Source: Prochilodus magdalenae
Lineage: Eukaryota > Chordata > Actinopteri > Characiformes > Prochilodontidae
Direction: 5' to 3'
DNA length: 64,000 nt
Assembly: GCA_024036415.1 (NCBI GenBank)
Contig: JAMWET010005481.1
Coordinates: 1 to 64,000 of the forward strand
Below the pieces are notes generated by a model. The model ran no database searches and had not been told where the DNA came from. It worked only from the letters and a program-made list of their open reading frames with translations. The position numbers and the translations under genes were made by a program. Below, piece by piece: positions 57,522-64,000 of this stretch. How positions within the stretch are numbered: the first letter of the stretch is position 1; each line of letters starts with the position of its first letter.

Positions 57522-60500
57522 ATGACTGAGATTGAAATTGATACCCAAACCAGGTGAGTAGTTAGAGCTATAGGTGGGTAGTTAGAGATACAGGTGAGTA
57601 GTTAGAGCTATAGGTGGATAGTTAGAGCTACAGGTGAGTAGTTAAAGCTGTAGGTGGGTAGTTAGAGCTACAGGTGAGTGGTTAGAGCTACAGGTGGGTA
57701 GTTAGAGATATAGGTGGGTAGTTAGAGCTACAGGTGAGTAGTTTAAGCTACAGGTGGGTAGTTAGATCTACAGGTGTGTAGTTAGAGTTACAGGTAAGTA
57801 GTTAGATCTACAGGTGGGTAGTTAGATATACAGGTGAGTAGTAAGAGTTACAGGTGGGTAGTTAGAGGTACAGGTGGGTAGTTAGAGCTACCTGTGAGTA
57901 GTTAGAGCTACAGGTGAGTAGTTTGAGCTACAAGTGGGTAGTTAGAGTTACAGGTGTGTAGTTAGAGTTACAGGTGAGTAGTTAGATCTACAGGTGGGTA
58001 GTTAGATATACAGGTAAGTAGTAAGAGTTACAGGTGGGTAGTTAGATATACAGGTAAGTAGTAAGAGTTACAGATGGGTAGTTAGATATACAGGTAAGTA
58101 GTAAGAGTTACAGGTGGGTAGTTAGATCTACAGGTGGGTAGTTAGAGCTACAGGAGGTTTCCAAATTTCACAATCAAATAAAACCATCCCTGTAACTCTC
58201 TTATCTGATGAACAGTCAGTGTGTAAAGTGTTGTGACTGCTAATGAGGGAGGGGGTGAAAGGGAAGTCATCGTTCTAAACCAGCGATTCTCACCCCGGGT
58301 CCTGGAGGCAACATCCCCTGCATGTTTTAGTGGCTTTAACACCTCCTGCAGCTCTGAAGGAGCTTGGTAATGAGGTGATGAGTTGAATCAGGTGTGTTGG
58401 GAGCTGGAAAAACACTCAAATGTGCAGGGCAGGGTGCGTCCTGGACCACGGTTAAGACACACTGCAATGAACTACTCAGAAAGCCGGTGACAACCTGGGA
58501 GTTCAGTTCTCCGTGTGCAGTACTCAAGTCGAACAGCGGAAGGGCAGCAGCATCCAGCCCTCTGACCAACAAAAAAAAGAGTCAGTGGTTGTGTTAGAAA
58601 TGCCACACTACTATACCCGCACACTCCATACTATACTAGTATGTCCAGCATATACGCCCCCTGTGTGTAGTACGCTAATACAGTCGCATGACCAGTTACC
58701 TCACATTTACCTCAGAGCCGTTATTACAGTATCCCCTGCTTAGAGCTAGCTGCTGCTAACGCTGCTCAGTTAATCTGATATACGTTTAGCCTAGCCGTTA
58801 GCCCCCGTCAGCTACTTCACTCTATAACTGAGCCTCTAAAGTGAGTTGATCTTTTATTAATCTTCAGACCTCAATATTTAAACTTTCTGAGGCTCATTCT
58901 GATGAAAGCACTACACCACTACAATCACCACACCCACATTTACCTCAGAGCTGTTATTACTGTATTGCCTGTTTAGAGCTAGCTGCTGCTAATGCTGCTT
59001 AGTTCACCTGAGATACGTTTTACACTACATTTCACTCTAAAACTGACCAACAATCACTACACCCACTGGAGATACCCGGGTGGTGTTCTACTCCAGTCAA
59101 ATGTTCTAGTATCCAGAGGGAGCTATCATCATGATGTACTGCATCCCATCATGCACTGCAGCCTCACTAGCTCTCAGCCTGCTTCAGCCAGAGAAAACAC
59201 ATCCACTAGTGTTTTAGCAGGAAACACTGAAGAGATAAACGCAGCCAACTCAGAGGTAAATGTGGGTGTAGTGATTGTAGTGGGGTATGTTTTCATCAGA
59301 ATGAGCCTCAGAAAGTTTAAATATACAGGTCTGAAGGTTAATAAAAGAACAACTCACTTTAGAGGATCAGTTTTAGAGTAAAATAGACTAGGGTAGCTAA
59401 CGGCTAGGCTAAATGTATTTCACTTGAACTGAGCAGCGTTAGCAGCAGCTAGCTCTAAACAGTGGCTACAGTAGTAACAGCTCTGAGGTAAATGTAAGTA
59501 TAGTGATTGTAATGGAGCATGTTTTCATCAGAATGAGCCTCAGAAAGTTTAAATATACAGGTCTGAAGATTAATAAAAGATCAACTCACTTTAGAGTCTC
59601 GTTTTTAGAGTGAAATAGCCGAGGGTAGCTAACGGCTAGGCTAAATGTGTTTAGCAGCTAACTTTAAACAGTGGATACAGTAATAACAGCTCTGAGATAA
59701 ATGTGAGGTAACTGATGATGTGACTGTATTAGCATCCTACACTGTAAGTCAGAGCTTGCGTTTCCTACATAATGCTAATAATGTTAACCTAACACAGTAA
59801 CGTTAAGTCATTTTGTATGTGTGCTTTATATGGTGGTGGGAGCCATGAACACCAAAATTTTGCCATTGAATTCCAGTCTAACCCCGTATAATATAACAAA
59901 ATTGAATAAACACTCCTTTGATAAAGCTCTCCTCTGCTCTATTATCCATTTACACTGGTAACATTTGTGTTACCTATAAATTACACGCATTTCTATTAAA
60001 AGCTATTACATTAGCATTAAAGTGGAAAAAATTACATAGTTTAACTGCGGGACCCCGTCAAAACATTACAGACTTTTTTTTTAAAGAATATGTATTTTAG
60101 CTTCCGTTTAGCCTCCCAGTGTAACTGCTGTCTGTTTTCTTAGTGGCTAGCTCCGCTTGGAGATCACCATTTCTCATGGACGCATGGTCTTTCTCAGAAC
60201 AGCTAAAGAAAAAGATTTAGCTGTAACAGCTTAGATTTGTATGTTACAGATGAACTCCATTACCCTTTACATTGGTAATGAGAGGATGTACCAGTGGACA
60301 ATAACAGCAGCAAGAAGTACCCTAAGGCCAGCGCCAGGGCGAGCATCACAGATAGCAGTATGACCAGTGCTGACTGACTCTTATTGAGATGAGCTTTACA
60401 CGGTGCAACTTTAATGAAACTCAAAGTTGATGCAATATTGAACCAAATTGCACTGGAGTTGCATCACGTATAGCTTCTTGCAGCTCGCCAATCAAATTGA

Positions 60501-63448
60501 CATCAATGTTTGTTTTAGGAATTTTAAAGGGTACTGGTTTGAGATGAGAACAGCAGGGCTTTGTTCACTCTCCTTCATCAATCTCTCTCTCTTTACCATG
60601 TAGACAGCAACCTCAGAACCAACCAGGAGACCACCAGTACATCACTGATACCTTCCAGTACATCAAAACAGTGAAGAACTTCTGTGATGGAGAAGGAGAA
60701 TGGATCTCTAAGAGAGAGTTGGAGATAGAGGACATGAGGGAAACCAAAAGCCGTACAGACCCAATGTTATCATGTTTCAAAAGGAAAAAAACGAAGAACA
60801 AGGAAGAAGTTCTGGAGGAAGTCCTGAAGAACACTCTGGAGGGGCTGGAGGATCTTCAGCACTTCCTGGATGCAGTGGAAAAGCTGGCAGTCACCTCACC
60901 GGTCGTGTTCATGGGTGAGGGATTCCCACTGAAGGAGATGAACACTGAAGCTGTGCAATCTGCAATCTTGGCAGCCAAGAGGGTGTCCCCGGTTCTTGTC
61001 CAGTTCAAGAGAGATCATAGAGCTTTTTTCAAGCCTGAACTTGACAATGTGGACCTTCTGGTCCATCAGCTGCACAAATACATCTGCGTTACAAAGTGGC
61101 TGTGCAGGGAAATGAGGTGAGTGAGTAATGGCGTTAATATTGGTATTATATAATAACGTCTAATGTGAATATACAATAGAGTAATATCACCATCAGGGTA
61201 GACTAATAATTAGTGAATATTGTTATGTGTTCTGATGTGGATTTTCTTTCACTAACTTGTTCAGGAATTCCTGAGAAATTGAAGCAGACACAATTCTCTG
61301 TTGCTTGGCCTGATTTGGAAGAGTGGGCTTGTATACAGATTTTTTGATTTAATGTACGGTTTCTACATAGCAACTGGATACATTTGGTTTTCTTGTTTCC
61401 AATAACAGTGCTGTTCTGTGAAGTACTTAAAGAACCCTAGAACAATTGCCATGCAACACAATAGTAACCAACTGGGATACAGCTAGTAACTCCCTAAGAA
61501 CAACCTGGAGTTTTGTAGAAATGGTGTGGTAACATTAGGGCTGCTCACTGAAGCTCACTGAGTCAAATCATCAGCCAGAAACCCAACTGAGCAGTCAAGA
61601 AGTGTTCTTTTTGTTAGTCAGCGTTAATAATAAAAACAGGATGAAACAGACATAAGCTTACCAAACTCAAACGGGATAAATGGGATAACAGTTCAATAAA
61701 GAATTATGGATACAAAGGAATCCTAGTGGTTAATTGATGAGAGAAGCTCAGAGAAGTCTGAGCTGGAGGGGTTGGTAAGCTAAGGGGTCTGAGAAGGAGA
61801 CTAAGAGAGCTTCATGGAATGGGTTCCCAGCAGCTGCATCCAAGCCTTACATCACCAAGAGTAATGCAGAGCGCCGAATGCAGTGGTGTAAAACACTGGA
61901 CTCTAGAGAAGTGGAGTTCTGTTCTCTGGAGTGATGAATCACGCTTCTCCGTCTGGCAATCCGATAGACGAGTCTGGGTTTGGTGGTTGCCAGGAGAAAA
62001 GTAATTGTCTGACTGCATTGTGCCAGGTGTAAAGTTTGCTGGAGAGGTGCGGTTTCTATAACCACAAATATGCAAAAATTCCCCTAAACACATTCCTACA
62101 CCTTGCGGAAATCTTTCCCAGAAGAACTGAAGCTGTTATAGCTGCATCATATTATCGACAGATTATCGACATCTCCACAGATTAGGAATGGGATGTCACT
62201 CAAGTTCATATGTGTGTGAAGACAGGTGAGCAAATACTTTTGGCAGTATAGTGTATGAGAAGCTTGCTATCAGGGAATTTAGCAGCTACCTGGAATTTTG
62301 GAATTGTGGAATTTTCCTCAGTGCGTTTTCAGATTTTTTCATGATTTCTGTTTACAGATCCAGGGAGATTTTGGAAGCTACAGGAATTCAGGAGTGAGTA
62401 TCATCAATACAAACACATTCCTGTTTTTCTTTTTACAGTATTCCAAAGCGTAAACTGAGATGACTGATTTTGTACATGACATTGACAGCAGCACATCACA
62501 GCTCAGCTCAAGTACAAGCAAGATCACGGAAAATGTGACAGTCCACTTGGACCAGCTGAGCGAAACTCGGTAAGCGCATTCCATCCCATCCAGCATTATG
62601 GAATTTCGCTCCTTTTGGGATAGTTTTTCTATTTTCCATTCTGCCCTACTGACCAGGAGTTCCTGTCTTACTTCCTGTCTTTCAGGATGGATGAGTCATT
62701 CCGCCTGCCATTCTTGGTTGATGCTCAGGAGTTCATTAAGACATACAACACATGTCACCCTGAAATGTCCCTGTCTCTGTCAGGTGTAGAGAAGAATAGA
62801 GTTGGGCTGGACAGGACGAAGGATACGTACAGTGCCTTGACTATAATAGGTAGCCTCATTGGCATTGTAGGGGCTATCTTGTCCTTTAGAGGCCTGTTTT
62901 TGTACCCCGCGTATCTGTCCCTAACCCTCGCACGGTGGGGGGGCATGCTGGGGCTCATAAGCGGAGCCGTTAGTTTGGTCACAGGTGCTGCAGAATTTGT
63001 AGTCAACAAATGTTGCGTGAAACAAGCCAAACAGAACATCAGCAACTTTACCAAGAACATGCAGAAGCTCATAGACTGTCTAGAGAAGGCGGCTAGCAGT
63101 CAGCGTCCTGCACCACACGTGGATGAGGCTAACATGGAACTCGGCGTCTTGAAAGTGATGAGTTATGGTCGGACTATATCCAAAGGTTTTGATGCCATCA
63201 TGGATGGAGCTGCAGTTCTGGAGCCGCTGGACTTTACCAAACTAACCACATACGTACTGATCGCAGGGAACACTCCCTCCTTCCTAGCAGATATGGTGTT
63301 CTTCAGCAGAGAACTTTGGAGTATATGCAAAAGGAAGAAAACCAAGGTGTCGAAGCTCCTGCAATCCAGAACAGCTCTCTGGCGCTCAGAGATGGAGGCG
63401 TTGAAGAGGATTAACGACTGTCTGAGCAAAGACGACGGGAGGTTGTAA
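57522..63448 (+). CDS. Apolipoprotein L-like protein C
   Basis: Five coding exons: 57,522-57,553 (MTEIEIDTQTR), 60,604-61,116, 62,358-62,393, 62,492-62,569 and 62,686-63,448, phase 2 throughout; 473 residues. The N-terminal helical region (about 12-182) includes TFQYIKTVKNFCDGEGEWIS and EGLEDLQHFLDAVEKLAVTS, very close to gene A. The ApoL body starts at residue 221 (MDESFRLPFLVDAQEFIKTY). The hydrophobic hairpin is at about 270-325, and SRTALWRSEMEALKRINDCL lies at the end. Like A it lacks the ~36-residue segment present in B. No signal peptide. Exon 4 has an alternative acceptor at 62,438, but that would run into a stop; the acceptor at 62,491 keeps frame and matches gene B. Intron 1 is about 3 kb and holds a splice-donor minisatellite and a fold-back element. 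A and C are probably recent duplicates. Confidence 0.85.
57549..58155 (+). repeat. 20-bp minisatellite seeded by a splice donor
   Basis: About 30 tandem units of the type CAGGTGAGTAGTTAGAGCTA or CAGGTGGGTAGTTAGAGCTA. The first unit includes the last bases of gene C exon 1 (ACCAG) and its donor GTGAGT at 57,554. Most units keep CAG|GT(G/A)(A/G)GT, a usable donor consensus. Confidence 0.95.
58600..59760. mobile_element. Fold-back element with long inverted repeats
   Basis: The left arm (about 58,640-58,930) contains TTACCTCAGAGCCGTTATTA, TAGAGCTAGCTGCTGCTAAC, then AACTTTCTGAGGCTCATTCT. It reappears inverted at about 59,250-59,480 and again at about 59,490-59,740 (AGAATGAGCCTCAGAAAGTT, GTTAGCAGCAGCTAGCTCTA, AACAGCTCTGAGGTAAATGT). 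No transposase frame inside. Sits in intron 1 of gene C. Confidence 0.7.
61800..62260 (+). pseudogene. Internally deleted Tc1-like transposon in intron 2 of gene C
   Basis: The frame 61,819-62,004 reads MGSQQLHPSLTSPRVMQSAE, then SSVLWSDESRFSVWQSDRRV, the first catalytic region of a Tc1-like transposase. After a stop, later scraps (FPRRTEAVIAA, 62,110-62,150) are from the far C-terminus, so the middle is deleted. The end CAAATACTTTTGGCAGTATA is typical of a terminal region. Confidence 0.75.
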
Positions 63449-64000
63449 GAGTGGAGACGAAGAGTGGAGTATCTACCTCCCAGCACAGACCCTACAGCCA
63501 TCCCACCAGAGTGAAGGGTGGTTTAATGTGTGACTGTTGGTTCAGTCGTAGCTCCATTTGATGACTGTTCATTAGCTCTGCTTTATTAGCCTGTCTGGTT
63601 AGTGTCTTGGGTGGGATTGTTGGTCTCTTTAGGGTGATTAGAAATCTCCTTTGATAAGATGTAGTAGATGCTGGTGTCTCTTTGGGACACTTAGACTGAT
63701 AAAGCTAACTATGCTGTGGGTTTAGTGGCTGTATATGATGGTAAACCTGCATGTATCGTGATTTCTAATGGTATGTTCTGGGGAACGTATGCGGTAGCCT
63801 GTAGAGGAAGAGCGATAGACAAAACGAGTTTCTCTTTTCTTTTACTGGAAGATTTGCATCCAGCTGTCATGTCTGAGTTAATGTTGTTGCTTTGCCTAAT
63901 GACTTGTCTGGCTTTGCTTGTTTGCTCTGTGCTGGTTTTAAGGGAGTTTGCCCGCTTGTGGTTTTCACTGTATAGCTGACACGCCACGCATGTCCAGATC
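63449..64000 (+). other. 3' flank of ApoL gene C
   Basis: No further exon recognised. The first ~70 bp resemble the flank after gene A (CAGTCGTAGCTCCATTTGAT against CAGCCGTAGCTTCATTTAAT). No AATAAA is evident before the window ends. Confidence 0.4.

Noticed and set aside
62439..62491. Upstream acceptor for exon 4 of ApoL gene C at 62,438
   Set aside because: Reading from it in the phase-2 frame meets a stop within eight codons. The acceptor ending at 62,491 keeps frame and aligns with gene B.
63716..63979. 87-codon plus-strand frame after ApoL gene C
   Set aside because: No resemblance to known proteins, no splice support, and an opposite-strand frame of similar length overlaps it; left as non-coding flank.

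Overview
The window reads as vertebrate, almost certainly teleost, genomic DNA. Coding exons are short, separated by GT-AG introns and bounded by codon phase. The rest is dense with fish-type mobile DNA: Ty3/gypsy, L2/CR1-like LINEs, Tc1-like transposons and solo LTRs, plus minisatellites. No operon-like or bacterial signals are present. The species cannot be named from the sequence alone.

Left half (1-29,700): a tandem array of a small immunoglobulin-domain gene family. The most complete copy (21,857-23,480) has a leader exon and three Ig constant-type domain exons, all joined in phase 1. It predicts a 326-residue secreted protein with no variable domain and no membrane segment. Copy 2 (11,204-12,800) has lost the first Ig exon but keeps frame. 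Copy 1 (814-1,591) is frameshifted in its last domain, and copy 4 (27,795-27,852) is an orphan leader. Units are about 10.7-11.2 kb. They carry a 34-bp minisatellite downstream of each gene, a 38-bp minisatellite upstream of each leader and, in units 1 and 2, the same degenerate gypsy element on the minus strand. In unit 3 two LINE fragments stand in its place. A 1.4-kb array of about 30-bp GATCA-rich repeats closes this half.

Right half (31,300-63,450): three complete apolipoprotein L-like genes, A (+, 32,163-35,427), B (-, 44,721-40,793) and C (+, 57,522-63,448). Each has the same five coding exons joined by phase-2 introns: a tiny start exon, a helical N-terminal exon of about 165 codons, a 36-nt exon, a 63-78-nt exon and the ApoL body. 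Upstream of A and C, and once more as an orphan at 38,640-39,200, lies a duplicated promoter-like block with an ISRE-like motif followed by a splice-donor-bounded leader exon. Gene B ends inside a Tc1 relic that supplies its last ~17 residues, stop codon and poly(A) signal. The donor of gene C exon 1 is the first unit of a 600-bp, 20-bp-period repeat. A degenerate gypsy element with a 1.67-kb LTR separates B from C.

Both gene families (secreted Ig domains, ApoL) belong to groups linked to immunity. The main points of interest are the V-less secreted Ig array, the splice-site minisatellite, and the transposon-derived end of an ApoL gene. All exon models come from reading splice sites by eye and comparing copies within the window. 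No transcript evidence was available.
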